DNA of 64,000 nucleotides from the NCBI GenBank assembly GCA_028281025.1, contig JANQKR010000013.1:186001-250000 (forward strand), in the 5' to 3' direction. This document shows positions 1-8,533 of the stretch, one piece after another. The position numbers and the translations under genes are program-made. This DNA comes from Croceivirga sp. GTDB taxonomy: Bacteria > Bacteroidota > Bacteroidia > Flavobacteriales > Flavobacteriaceae. Each line of letters starts with the position of its first letter. Within the stretch, counting starts at the first letter, position 1. The notes under the pieces are model-generated. The model was not told the origin of the DNA. It saw only the letters and a program-made list of their open reading frames with translations, and searched no databases.

Positions 1-44
1 TCAAATCTTAGATTAACGCTTACAAGATTACGTAATAATTGTGT

Positions 45-79
45 AAATACCTATTTATTGAGTAGAAAATACCTATTTA
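45..79. repeat. 13-bp direct repeat, likely operator of the adjacent regulator
   Basis: The 13-mer AAATACCTATTTA occurs exactly at 45-57 and 67-79, 22 bp apart, which is about two helical turns on the same face. The second copy ends one base before the TTG start of the XRE-type regulator at 81. Paired sites of this kind next to a Cro/CI gene usually serve autoregulation. That role is inferred; the repeat itself is directly visible. Confidence 0.6.
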
Positions 80-80
80 A

Positions 81-653
81 TTGGATATTGATAATAACCT
101 GAAATATAATATTGAGTACATACTTAAGAATCGTAAGCTAACTCAATCTGATTTAGGAAAATTGATAGGTTCCAACCAAAGACAGATCAGTAATTGGTTA
201 ACGGGCAAAACCAGGGTTCCTATTGAAATGCTGGTGGCTATAGCCGCCAACTTCGATTTAAGTACGGACAAATTGCTGTTTGACCGTTTGGACAACCCCT
301 ATTCCCAAGAGGCAGCATTTGAAAAAGTGAACCAGGGGATAACCGTTTCGGATTATAATGAGGGTGGGCCTAGCTATAATATAAGTGAAAAGAAAATCAC
401 CAATGAAAGTCTCTTAAATTTCCTGCAATCAATCCTTGGAAATGAAGAATCAGTTGCCATTTTAACTGGCTTTTTAACAAAAAACCACCAGTATTTAAAG
501 AACCATTCTATTTATGGGATGTATGTTAAACAAATGAAACTTGAAGGGGAAAATGAAAAGGATGAATTGTGGTTGGATGTTAGGGAGAAGATTTCAGAAA
601 GCAAGTTAAAGCAGATTATGAAAATTTTGGATGACAAAAAAGTCAACCAATAA
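81..653 (+). CDS. XRE (Cro/CI) family helix-turn-helix regulator
   Basis: A 190-residue protein that probably binds DNA as a dimer. The HTH_3 fold spans about residues 10-66, with the recognition region around SNQRQISNWLTG. The remaining 120 residues are acidic and mixed, and I cannot assign them to a family. The start is taken as TTG at 81 because the HTH begins only ten codons in and no in-frame ATG occurs before residue 50. A 13-bp direct repeat ends just upstream, suggesting autoregulation. The 3' end overlaps the convergent small gene by 11 bp. The whole 1-1700 stretch is more AT-rich than the rest of the window, which fits an accessory islet. HTH assignment is firm; the regulatory target is unknown. 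Confidence 0.85.
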   Translation: MDIDNNLKYNIEYILKNRKLTQSDLGKLIGSNQRQISNWLTGKTRVPIEMLVAIAANFDLSTDKLLFDRLDNPYSQEAAFEKVNQGITVSDYNEGGPSYNISEKKITNESLLNFLQSILGNEESVAILTGFLTKNHQYLKNHSIYGMYVKQMKLEGENEKDELWLDVREKISESKLKQIMKILDDKKVNQ

Positions 654-951
654 CCCTGTGCCTTTTTAATTTTTGTTCTTCTTCTAGGGTAATTCTATCG
701 CCATTGTTTAGTTTATGATAAACTCTGTCTATCCATTTCCCTTTACTCTCGACCAAATGCCTCCTCACTTCCAATTGTTGTTTTTTTTCAATTTCCTGTT
801 GTAAGCTTTCTTTAACCTCTTTTAAACAATCATCGAGCAAGTTCCCTTCAACCACTTTATTTAGTTGGCTTTTGAGCATTTTCCTTGTACGATGTTTTTT
901 AGTCCAAAATATCCTTAGTTTTTTTGCGTAGGCTAGCTTTGAATTTTTCAT
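643..951 (-). CDS. Small basic coiled protein of unknown function
   Basis: A 102-residue lysine- and glutamate-rich protein, probably mainly helical, with no signal peptide or membrane segment. I do not recognise a family. Translation may start at 951, inside the 3' end of the upstream membrane protein gene (53-bp overlap), or at an internal ATG at 879, which would give 78 residues, sits just after that gene's stop and has an A-rich leader (AAGGAAA). The tight arrangement suggests one transcript with the membrane protein and the small lipoprotein upstream. The 3' end converges on the XRE regulator. Coding status is supported mainly by this operon-like packing. Confidence 0.5.
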   Translation of the reverse strand: MKNSKLAYAKKLRIFWTKKHRTRKMLKSQLNKVVEGNLLDDCLKEVKESLQQEIEKKQQLEVRRHLVESKGKWIDRVYHKLNNGDRITLEEEQKLKRHRVIG

Positions 952-1546
952 AATCTTTGGTAATCTCCTCTATGTTTTCATCCTTTTTCTCTTGCGTCAT
1001 TTCGTCAAAAGAATCGTCAATAAGATTGGGCTTTAAAGCATTATTCAACTGTTTTTTATAATGCACGTTTGTAATTTCATCGATTAAATCGACAATGGAT
1101 TTAATTTTCTTGTGTCTCACTCTTGCTACCAAAACCGTACTAATCACAATTGCCCATTTCATAAAAAAGACCATCGCCAAAAAGGACAATATAAACGCTA
1201 TTGTGTAGTATGTATAGTAATCACGTTGTATCCATAATTCATCCCGCCAAACATAAATTATTTGGATACTAAAAACCGTTAAGGGGGCAAGTAAGGACCA
1301 TTTGTAAGGTTTAAAAAAATAGGAAAAAATAAGCAGTAGCATCGCTACAGTTTGACCTATGGTCCATAAAAAAGTATCCAAGTCGTAATAATATTTGAAC
1401 TCATAATCGACCTGGATACCCCAAAATTCAACAAATTTATCGACGTACATTACCAATCCAGAAAGCAAGGCCAAGAAAGAGCCAAAGCTCCTTTTGATGA
1501 TTTCAGCTACCTCCCCCGGGCTTTTTGATTTCTCTAGGGTCAACAT
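899..1546 (-). CDS. Four-helix membrane protein of unknown function
   Basis: About 215 residues from the ATG at 1546; the frame stays open to 1600. Four hydrophobic stretches are visible (near SFLALLSGLVMYV, WTIGQTVAMLLLIFSYF, LLAPLTVFSIQIIYV and YTIAFILSFLAMVFFM), followed by a charged, coiled cytoplasmic-looking tail of about 80 residues. I do not recognise the family. The start is uncertain: the codons up to about 1503 overlap the end of the small lipoprotein gene in another frame, so translation could begin at 1546 or at a downstream TTG (1474) just before the first helix. Position suggests translational coupling with the lipoprotein upstream and the small basic protein downstream. Confidence 0.6.
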   Translation of the reverse strand: MLTLEKSKSPGEVAEIIKRSFGSFLALLSGLVMYVDKFVEFWGIQVDYEFKYYYDLDTFLWTIGQTVAMLLLIFSYFFKPYKWSLLAPLTVFSIQIIYVWRDELWIQRDYYTYYTIAFILSFLAMVFFMKWAIVISTVLVARVRHKKIKSIVDLIDEITNVHYKKQLNNALKPNLIDDSFDEMTQEKKDENIEEITKDYEKFKASLRKKTKDILD

Positions 1547-1673
1547 CCGCCGCGGGATCAATATTTTCATAAAGTGTTTGATCATCACTCGTTGAATCAT
1601 TAGAACATGAAATGTTCAGTAAAAAACTTGCTAAAACCAATGTTGAAATCGTGTAAAAAAAAGCTTTTTTCAT
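1503..1673 (-). CDS. Small lipoprotein (56 residues)
   Basis: Reading from the ATG at 1673 gives 56 residues with a textbook lipoprotein signal: MKKAFFYTIS, a hydrophobic stretch, then the lipobox LNISC with Cys23, followed by an acidic mature peptide of 34 residues ending in DPREIKKPGGGS. The mature part is too small for an enzyme. Its end overlaps the start region of the downstream membrane protein gene in a different frame. Upstream lie a perfect 10-bp inverted repeat (1681-1708) and an array of AGGAAAA boxes (1834-1905), so it appears to have its own regulated promoter. I have seen similar tiny lipoproteins with IK(K/R)P endings in flavobacteria but know of no assigned function. Confidence 0.75.
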   Translation of the reverse strand: MKKAFFYTISTLVLASFLLNISCSNDSTSDDQTLYENIDPAADVDPREIKKPGGGS

Positions 1674-1991
1674 GGTTAAAAATTTTAGGATTAATAATTC
1701 CTAAAATTATTTTTGAAACTTGCTGTTTTTACTTGAGTATCATTGTTTTATCCAAGAGTTTTCAGACATGAAAACCATAATGTAACAAGTGGCAGACCCG
1801 CAATATAAGTGATGTTGGCCGAAAACGCATTATAGGAAAACCGTCTTTTTTCTGGGGTTTTCCTACAAGCAGCGCTTTTTTCCTACAAAAAAACAGGGTT
1901 TTCCTTTGGGTCAACGGGAATATAAAAATGGAACGCTACCCACCTGGCAATTCCATGATAGCGGTTAGCACCGCAATGGTTTCCCTGCAGC
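1674..1991. promoter_or_regulatory. Control region upstream of the small lipoprotein
   Basis: This 318-bp gap has no convincing gene. It holds a perfect inverted repeat (AATTTTAGGA at 1681-1690 and its complement at 1699-1708, 8-bp spacer), only 8 bp from the lipoprotein start. Farther upstream, AGGAAAA occurs three times on the minus strand (1899-1905, 1878-1884, 1858-1864; steps of 20-21 bp) and once on the plus strand (1834-1840), which makes a 10-bp dyad TAGGAAAACC/GGTTTTCCTA (1833-1842 and 1856-1865). Helical-turn spacing suggests repeated binding of one regulator; its identity is unknown. Confidence 0.5.
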
Positions 1992-3821
1992 TTACAGATC
2001 AAAATCGAAGACCTTGCCCAGGTATACCAGTTTGCTCCCTTCTTTTATTTCCGCCATTTCGGTGCTGAACGAAGGGACAATTTCCAAATTGCCGTTGGGC
2101 ATTTTCAAAAAAACGGGGATGATGTCCTCATCGGTCCTTGTCATATCAATCAATGTCCTGTAATGCTCCAAATCCTTTATCCCCACTTCATTTATGGAGG
2201 GGTATTTCCGGGCGGTCTCCGAGAGCCGCGCAAAATCGGCGGTATAGGAAAACACACCGTCTTTTGCATTGTTTTCGGAATCGTTCATCTCATCGGTATC
2301 CACCAGCCTAAAGGAGCCATTTTCCCCAAATTGATTTTTGAATTTGTCAATGGCAAAACGGTTGATTTCCGAGTTTCCCGTCAAGGCCATTAAGTACCCC
2401 ACATCGTTCAATTCTATATTATCGGTAAGGGTGTCGGAATACACGTTTGCCGAAAAAGCCTCCAAACCCAGCCGTTTGGACTTTTCCACATTGGCCTCGT
2501 TATTGTCTATCAATACCACATGGCGGTCATTGTTCTTTAAATAATTGGCTATCAAGCGGGATACCTTGGAAGCACCGATAATCAAAATACCTTCCGATTT
2601 GGTGAGGAACACCCCAATAAGTTTTGAAAACAGCCTTGCCGTAGTGGCATTAAAAAGCACTGTTCCCAATACGATCATAAAAACCAGGGGCGTAATGTAT
2701 TCCGCACCGGGCTCTCCCTTGGCCAATAGCTTGGAACCAAAAAGGGAAGCAATTCCGGCAGCTACGATACCCCGTGGCCCCACCCAACCAATAAACAGTT
2801 TTTCATTGAGCTTTAGGCCCGAACCCTGCGTACTCAATAAGACCCCTAAAGGACGGATCAAAAAGACGACGATCAAAAAAAGCCAGGCCGTATCCCATGT
2901 TTTCAAAAGCTCCAAATCGCTCACATTGATGTTGGCCGCCAGGAGAATAAAAAGAATGGAAATCAACAGCACACTCAATGATTCCTTAAAATAAAGCAGT
3001 TCGTTTAAGTTGGGAAGGTTCATATTTCCCAGGACCATTCCCATGACCACCACGGCAAGCAGGCCGGATTCATGCGCAAAAACGTCCGATTCCACAAAAA
3101 CCAACAGCACCACGGAAAGGGAGACCACGTTCATCAAATAATGGGGAATCAAATCCTTTTTGATCGCAAAGGCCAGCGCATGGGCAAACGTAAAACCAAA
3201 AGTGGTTCCAAAGAGCAGGATCTTTCCAAATTCAATCAGTGCCGTCTGTGTAAAGGCACTGCCCTCCCCAACACTTATAAATTCAAATACCAAGACCGCA
3301 ACCAGGGCGCCAATGGGGTCGATAAGAATACCTTCCCATTTCAAAACGGTGGAGACATCCTTTTTTAAGGGTATGTTTCTAAGGATGGGCGTAATTACGG
3401 TAGGCCCCGTAACAATAATCAGTGACGAAAACAAAAAGGAAAGCTGCCAGGAAAGGTCAAAAATGTAGTGGGCGGCCACCCCTGCACCAAAGAAGGTCAC
3501 AATGGACCCAACGGTAATAAGTTTGGTGATCACAGGGCCAACAGTGGCAATTTCGGAACGCTTTAGGGTAAGCCCGCCTTCAAAAAGTATGATACTAATG
3601 GCCAGGGAAACAAAATAATACAGTCCCTCCCCCGGAAAAAGTCCTTTTTCCCCATTCCAAATGGGTTCAATCAGTTTACTGCCATCATCCGTATATAAGG
3701 TGGCAATGGGGCCGACCATCAAACCAATGAGAATCAGCGGTAAGATTGCAGGCAGTTTCAATCGCCATGCCACCCACTGCGCAATGATTCCCAAAATAAT
3801 GATTCCTGCCAGTTCTAACAT
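1992..3821 (-). CDS. Cation:proton antiporter with RCK/TrkA-N domain
   Basis: A 609-residue inner-membrane antiporter of the CPA1/NhaP2 type exchanging Na+ or K+ for H+. Residues 1-405 form about twelve hydrophobic helices with family motifs TGPTVITPIL (138-147), EGILIDPIGAL (163-173) and WVGPRGIVAAGIAS (346-359). From about 411 a Rossmann-like RCK_N domain begins (ILIIGASKVSRLIANYL), followed by a short TrkA-C-like end. The RCK region usually senses nucleotide or ions and gates transport. The gene stands alone, divergent from the MBL-fold hydrolase across about 185 bp. Ion specificity cannot be read from sequence. Confidence 0.88.
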   Translation of the reverse strand: MLELAGIIILGIIAQWVAWRLKLPAILPLILIGLMVGPIATLYTDDGSKLIEPIWNGEKGLFPGEGLYYFVSLAISIILFEGGLTLKRSEIATVGPVITKLITVGSIVTFFGAGVAAHYIFDLSWQLSFLFSSLIIVTGPTVITPILRNIPLKKDVSTVLKWEGILIDPIGALVAVLVFEFISVGEGSAFTQTALIEFGKILLFGTTFGFTFAHALAFAIKKDLIPHYLMNVVSLSVVLLVFVESDVFAHESGLLAVVVMGMVLGNMNLPNLNELLYFKESLSVLLISILFILLAANINVSDLELLKTWDTAWLFLIVVFLIRPLGVLLSTQGSGLKLNEKLFIGWVGPRGIVAAGIASLFGSKLLAKGEPGAEYITPLVFMIVLGTVLFNATTARLFSKLIGVFLTKSEGILIIGASKVSRLIANYLKNNDRHVVLIDNNEANVEKSKRLGLEAFSANVYSDTLTDNIELNDVGYLMALTGNSEINRFAIDKFKNQFGENGSFRLVDTDEMNDSENNAKDGVFSYTADFARLSETARKYPSINEVGIKDLEHYRTLIDMTRTDEDIIPVFLKMPNGNLEIVPSFSTEMAEIKEGSKLVYLGKVFDFDL

Positions 3822-4006
3822 CCGAGCTTTTTTCGGAAAAATAGGACTTTTATTTCAGAATATTGGGCCTTTTTGCGCCTTTGGTCACACCTATTGCACC
3901 CCAACACTTCATTTTGGCCGACTTTTGTTAAAAATGGGCTAATAATTCTATGTTTTTAAGGTAGTTATAGTGCTGTTTCTTATTTTGGGCGACCTTAATT
4001 TTTTTG

Positions 4007-4867
4007 ATGACCCTTTATCCCGTAGAAACTGGAAATTTTAAGTTGGATGGTGGCGCCATGTTTGGCGTGGTTCCCAAAACAATATGGACCAGAACAAACC
4101 CTGCTGATAGTAATAACTTGATTGACATGGCCGCAAGAAGCCTATTGATCGAGGATGGCGATAAGTTGATTCTGGTGGACACGGGCCTGGGAAACAAGCA
4201 ATCCGAAAAGTTTTTTGGCTACTATTACCTTTGGGGGGAGCACAATTTGGATGATTCCCTTAAAAAAATCGGGTTCCACCGTGACGATATCACGGATGTC
4301 TTCATGACACATCTACATTTTGACCATTGCGGGGGCAGCATCCAATGGAACAAGGACAGAACGGGATACGAACCTGCCTTTAAAAATGCCCAATTTTGGA
4401 CCAATGCCGAGCACTGGGAATGGGCCACCAAGCCAAATGCCCGGGAAAAGGCGTCGTTTTTTAAGGAAAACCTATACCCCATGCAGGAAAGTGGGCAGCT
4501 TCGCTTTATTGAGCGGGGCAATTCCAATTATGTGGCGGAATCAGAGCTGGGCTTTGGCATTCTTTTTGCAGATGGACATACGGAAAAACAAATGTTGCCC
4601 CATATAAAGTATCAGGGGAAAACCGTGGTCTTTACCGCGGATCTGCTTCCTACGGTAGGACACATTCCCCTGCCCTATGTGATGGGCTACGATACCAGAC
4701 CTTTACTCACCTTGTCCGAAAAATCCGTTTTTCTTGAGAAAGCGGTTGAAGAACAGTACGTTTTGTTTTTTGAACATGATGCGCACAATGAACTCTGTAC
4801 GTTAAAAGCAACGGAAAAGGGAGCTCGTCTCGATCAACTCTTTTCCTTTAAGGAACTTTTTACCTAA
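4007..4867 (+). CDS. MBL-fold metallo-hydrolase
   Basis: A 286-residue metallo-beta-lactamase superfamily hydrolase without a signal peptide. The zinc motif HLHFDH (about residues 102-107) is intact, with later ligands suggested by FADGHT, the Asp in FTADLLP and the His in FFEHD. The overall plan (GLLVDTG-like strand, HxHxDH, GHT) resembles the quorum-quenching lactonase-like branch, but the substrate is not predictable. The frame is open from a TTG at 4004; the adjacent ATG at 4007 is preferred. It is followed after 23 bp by the subtilase gene and then the M1 peptidase gene, so the three may be co-transcribed. Confidence 0.87.
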   Translation: MTLYPVETGNFKLDGGAMFGVVPKTIWTRTNPADSNNLIDMAARSLLIEDGDKLILVDTGLGNKQSEKFFGYYYLWGEHNLDDSLKKIGFHRDDITDVFMTHLHFDHCGGSIQWNKDRTGYEPAFKNAQFWTNAEHWEWATKPNAREKASFFKENLYPMQESGQLRFIERGNSNYVAESELGFGILFADGHTEKQMLPHIKYQGKTVVFTADLLPTVGHIPLPYVMGYDTRPLLTLSEKSVFLEKAVEEQYVLFFEHDAHNELCTLKATEKGARLDQLFSFKELFT

Positions 4868-4890
4868 TAAACCCTAAAAAAATCAGTTTG

Positions 4891-6534
4891 ATGAATTCAT
4901 ATTTTAAATGGTGCATTGCCCTTTTCTCCGGAAGTGTTCTGGTGGGTTGTGGTGCCACCAATCTCGTTTCCACTCCAATTGCGAATATTGACACCATTCC
5001 CTTAAAGATTTCGGAACTTACCGAAGAGGAACGGAAAAACTGGGGGCATTCCGATTTGTTGATGGATACCATTCCAGGCATGAGTTTGGATAAAGCCTAT
5101 AAAGAGATCATTGGCAACAAAAGGGGTAAAACGGTAATTGTGGCCGTTGTGGATTCTGGAATAGATTTGGAACACGAAGATTTGGATGGTGTGCTTTGGA
5201 CAAATTCCGGCGAACGTCCAGGAAATGGAAAAGACGATGACAATAATGGCTATGTAGACGATGTGCATGGCTATAACTTTCTTGGCGAAGCCTATCACGA
5301 GCAATTGGAATTCGCCAGGATGCTGCGCTTGGACATTGGTGATGCCCCAACCAGGGCAAAGGCCCAATTGGAGTTGGATGGGGAATACCCAAAAGCCGTA
5401 CAGAACAAACAACAGTACGAACAGATTTTACAGGTGGTCAACAATGCGGACGAAGCCGTAAAAAAAGAATTGGGCAAGGATTCCTATACCAAGGAAGACC
5501 TAATGGGCATTGAACCCAAGACCGAAGAAATGCAGCAAAATCTTGCCATACTCAAACAGATGTACCAATATGCCGAAACCATAGAGGAGGTAAAAAAAGA
5601 ACTTGGTGAGGGCATTACCTATTTCACGGAAAGGGTGAACTATAACCTGAACAAGGATTTTGACGGTCGAAAAATCGTAGGTGACGACCCCTATGACTTT
5701 GCAAGTAGGGGCTATGGCAACGGCAACCCCAAAAACAGGGTAGAAGATGAAAGTCATGGAACACACGTAGCGGGAATCATTGCTGCGGAAAGAAACAACG
5801 GAATTGGCACCAGAGGCGTGGCCAATAACGTAAAAATAATGGCCATAAGGGCCGTACCCAATGGTGATGAGTACGATAAGGATATTGCGCTGGCCATCAG
5901 GTATGCTTCCGACAACGGTGCAAAAGTCATCAATTGCAGTTTTGGAAAGTCATTTTCACCTAATGCGGAATGGGTGCATCAAGCCATCCAATACGCCGCT
6001 TCCAAAGATGTACTTATCGTTCATGCCGCCGGGAACGATGGGAACGATTTAGACGATGACAACAATCCAAATTATCCAAACGACCATAATTTTTCCGGTT
6101 CGGAAATCGCGGACAATGTCATCACCGTAGGTGCTCTATCCTCTTCCTATGGTTCCGAAATGGTAGCCACGTTTTCGAATTACGGAGCTGCAAACGTGGA
6201 TGTGTTCGCCCCTGGTGACGATATCTACTCCACCATGCCAAACAACAGCTATGATTTTCAGGGAGGTACTTCCATGGCCGCTCCCGCCGTTGCCGGCATT
6301 GCGGCGCTTATACGGTCACACTATCCTTCCTTAAAGGCCTCCCAGGTCAAGAACGTGATCATGCAATCCGGATTGACCTCCAAGGCTTCCGTAATACTGG
6401 GTGGGGAAACCGAAAATGCAAAGCCTTTTTCACAAATCTCCAAATCCGGAAAAATGGTCAACGCCTATAATGCCTTAATTTTAGCGGCAAATCTCTCCAA
6501 AGGAAAAACGACCCTGGACTACAACGCCGAATAA
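4891..6534 (+). CDS. S8 family serine protease (subtilase), lipoprotein
   Basis: A 547-residue subtilase with a lipoprotein signal (LVGC, Cys20), so probably anchored in an envelope membrane. The catalytic triad is visible: Asp88 in VVDSGID, His289 in ESHGTHVAG and Ser461 in GGTSMAAP, with the oxyanion Asn382 in AAGND. The unusual part is a segment of about 200 residues between Asp and His, rich in charged helices, where typical subtilisins have about 30; it also carries a DDDNNGYVDD stretch that looks calcium-binding. No T9SS C-terminal domain is present, in line with lipoprotein export. It ends one base before the M1 peptidase start, consistent with a peptide-degrading operon. Confidence 0.92.
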   Translation: MNSYFKWCIALFSGSVLVGCGATNLVSTPIANIDTIPLKISELTEEERKNWGHSDLLMDTIPGMSLDKAYKEIIGNKRGKTVIVAVVDSGIDLEHEDLDGVLWTNSGERPGNGKDDDNNGYVDDVHGYNFLGEAYHEQLEFARMLRLDIGDAPTRAKAQLELDGEYPKAVQNKQQYEQILQVVNNADEAVKKELGKDSYTKEDLMGIEPKTEEMQQNLAILKQMYQYAETIEEVKKELGEGITYFTERVNYNLNKDFDGRKIVGDDPYDFASRGYGNGNPKNRVEDESHGTHVAGIIAAERNNGIGTRGVANNVKIMAIRAVPNGDEYDKDIALAIRYASDNGAKVINCSFGKSFSPNAEWVHQAIQYAASKDVLIVHAAGNDGNDLDDDNNPNYPNDHNFSGSEIADNVITVGALSSSYGSEMVATFSNYGAANVDVFAPGDDIYSTMPNNSYDFQGGTSMAAPAVAGIAALIRSHYPSLKASQVKNVIMQSGLTSKASVILGGETENAKPFSQISKSGKMVNAYNALILAANLSKGKTTLDYNAE

Positions 6535-6535
6535 A

Positions 6536-8392
6536 ATGATAAAGATTGTAAAAAAGCTGGTCTATCTACTGTTCTGTGGTGCCGGAGCCCTACTGGCCCA
6601 AAACAATACGCCCTATTGGCAACAGCATGTGGATTATGACATGGAAGTGACCATGGATGTGGAAACCTATCAATACAATGGGACACAAAAACTGGTCTAC
6701 ACCAACAATTCCCCCGATACTTTGCAACGGATGTATTACCATTTGTACTTTAATGCCTTTCAACCGGGAAGTGAAATGGATCTCCGTCTACAAAACATCA
6801 AAGATGGGGACAAGCGAATGATGAAGGACGGTAAAAGCAGAATTGCTTCCTTGTCCAAAACTGAACAGGGGTATCTCCATGCCCTTACATTGACCCAAGA
6901 TGGGCAAAAGGTCGATTTTAGCGAAGAGGAGACCATTTTAGTTGTGGATCTGGCAAAACCTATTCCACCAGGTGGTAAAACCACTATGGACATGAGCTTT
7001 CAAGGGCAGGTCCCTTTACAGGTGCGCCGCTCTGGAAGAAACAGTACGGAAGGGGTCGCCTTGTCCATGAGCCAATGGTACCCCAAAGTAGTCGAATATG
7101 ATTTTGAAGGCTGGCATCCCAACCCCTATATTGCCAGGGAATTCCATGGGGTCTGGGGCGATTTTGATGTGAAAATTACCATTGACAAGGAATATACCAT
7201 AGGGGGAACAGGCTATTTACAAAACCCACAGGAAATTGGCCATGGTTATGAGGCTGCGGGAACCAAGGTAAAAACCAAGGGGAAAACCCTAACATGGCAT
7301 TTTAAGGCACCTATGGTCCATGACTTTATGTGGGGAGCGGACCCCGAATATGTACACGATACCTTTGAAATGCAAAACGGACCCCTACTGCACTTCTTCT
7401 ACAAGGACAAACCTGAGCTACAGGAAAACTGGAAAAACCTCCAGCCCAAAACTGCTGCCGCCATGGAGTTTTTCAACAAAAATATTGGCCCATATCCCTA
7501 CAAACAGTATTCTGTTGTACAGGGGGGTGACGGCGGTATGGAATATGCCATGAGCACCTTGATTACCGGTGAACGTTCTTTTGGTAGTCTTGTCGGTGTC
7601 ATGGTGCATGAGATGGCCCACTCCTGGTTCCAACACGTTTTGGCGACCAACGAGTCCAAACATTCCTGGATGGACGAAGGTTTTACCTCTTTTATCAGCA
7701 GCTTGTGTATGAATGAAATTATGGACCAGGGTAAGGACAATCCTTTCCAGGGTTCCTATAAAGGGTACTATGCCCTGGTAAAATCCGGAAAGGAACAACC
7801 ACAGACCACACATGCCGATCGATACGACTTGAATTTTGCCTACGGCATTGCAGCCTATAGCAAAGGAGCTGTCTTTTTATCCCAATTGGGCTATGTAATT
7901 GGTCAGGACAAACTAATGGAAACACTAAGGAAATACTACGATGACTTTAAGTTTAAACATCCTGTTCCCAATGATATCAAAAGAACGGCGGAAAAGGTGT
8001 CGGGCATGGAATTGGATTGGTATTTGACCGATTGGACCCAAACTACAAATACCATTGATTATGGAATTAAGGATGTAGTTTCCGAAGGTGGGAAGACCAA
8101 AGTGGTTTTTGAACGTATTGGCCTTATGCCCATGCCCTTGGATATTTTGGTGGTGGATGCCGAAGGAAATCGGGAAACCTATTATATTCCCTTACGCATG
8201 ATGCGCGCTGAAAAAGACAATCCGTATCCAAATTTGAAACGAACCGTTGTTGAGGACTGGCCGTGGGCCTACCCAACCTATGAGCTGGTTCTGGACATGC
8301 CCATAACGAATTTGGCGGGGCTCAATATAGACCCCTCCCAACTTATGGCGGACATCAATAGGGAGAATAACATTTGGCAAGCCCAGGAATAG
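6536..8392 (+). CDS. M1 family metallopeptidase
   Basis: A 618-residue zinc aminopeptidase-like protein with an N-terminal signal peptide (cut near ALLAQ), so exported. The exopeptidase motif reads GGMEYA (333-338; usually GAMEN), and the zinc site is HEMAH at 358-362 with the third ligand Glu381 in WMDEGF. The N-terminal beta domain and the helical C-terminal domain are both present, and length is normal for the short bacterial M1 group. It follows the subtilase gene with a one-base gap, so translation is probably coupled, and together they would break extracellular proteins into amino acids. Confidence 0.92.
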   Translation: MIKIVKKLVYLLFCGAGALLAQNNTPYWQQHVDYDMEVTMDVETYQYNGTQKLVYTNNSPDTLQRMYYHLYFNAFQPGSEMDLRLQNIKDGDKRMMKDGKSRIASLSKTEQGYLHALTLTQDGQKVDFSEEETILVVDLAKPIPPGGKTTMDMSFQGQVPLQVRRSGRNSTEGVALSMSQWYPKVVEYDFEGWHPNPYIAREFHGVWGDFDVKITIDKEYTIGGTGYLQNPQEIGHGYEAAGTKVKTKGKTLTWHFKAPMVHDFMWGADPEYVHDTFEMQNGPLLHFFYKDKPELQENWKNLQPKTAAAMEFFNKNIGPYPYKQYSVVQGGDGGMEYAMSTLITGERSFGSLVGVMVHEMAHSWFQHVLATNESKHSWMDEGFTSFISSLCMNEIMDQGKDNPFQGSYKGYYALVKSGKEQPQTTHADRYDLNFAYGIAAYSKGAVFLSQLGYVIGQDKLMETLRKYYDDFKFKHPVPNDIKRTAEKVSGMELDWYLTDWTQTTNTIDYGIKDVVSEGGKTKVVFERIGLMPMPLDILVVDAEGNRETYYIPLRMMRAEKDNPYPNLKRTVVEDWPWAYPTYELVLDMPITNLAGLNIDPSQLMADINRENNIWQAQE

Positions 8393-8507
8393 CGCCAAAA
8401 CCAAATCCCATAGCATTGGGCAATAGCGCCAAGTATCGCAATCCTTGGAGGTCATGGGCAAAATTCCGAACCCTAAATGTAAACATCGTAACTTACACTA
8501 AACAATT

Positions 8508-8533
8508 GTCCCCTTAGGGGGCTTCAGGGGTGT
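8508..8533. repeat. Left palindromic end of the DUF559 cassette
   Basis: The sequence holds a C4-TTA-G4 palindrome (8510-8520) followed by GGGGTGT (8527-8533), which contains the GTG start of the DUF559 reading frame. Read outward it goes ACACCCC, a short spacer, C-run, short loop, G-run. The right end of the DUF559 segment (8897-8928) has the same plan in inverted orientation. This looks like an imperfect terminal inverted repeat; mobility is inferred. Confidence 0.5.
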
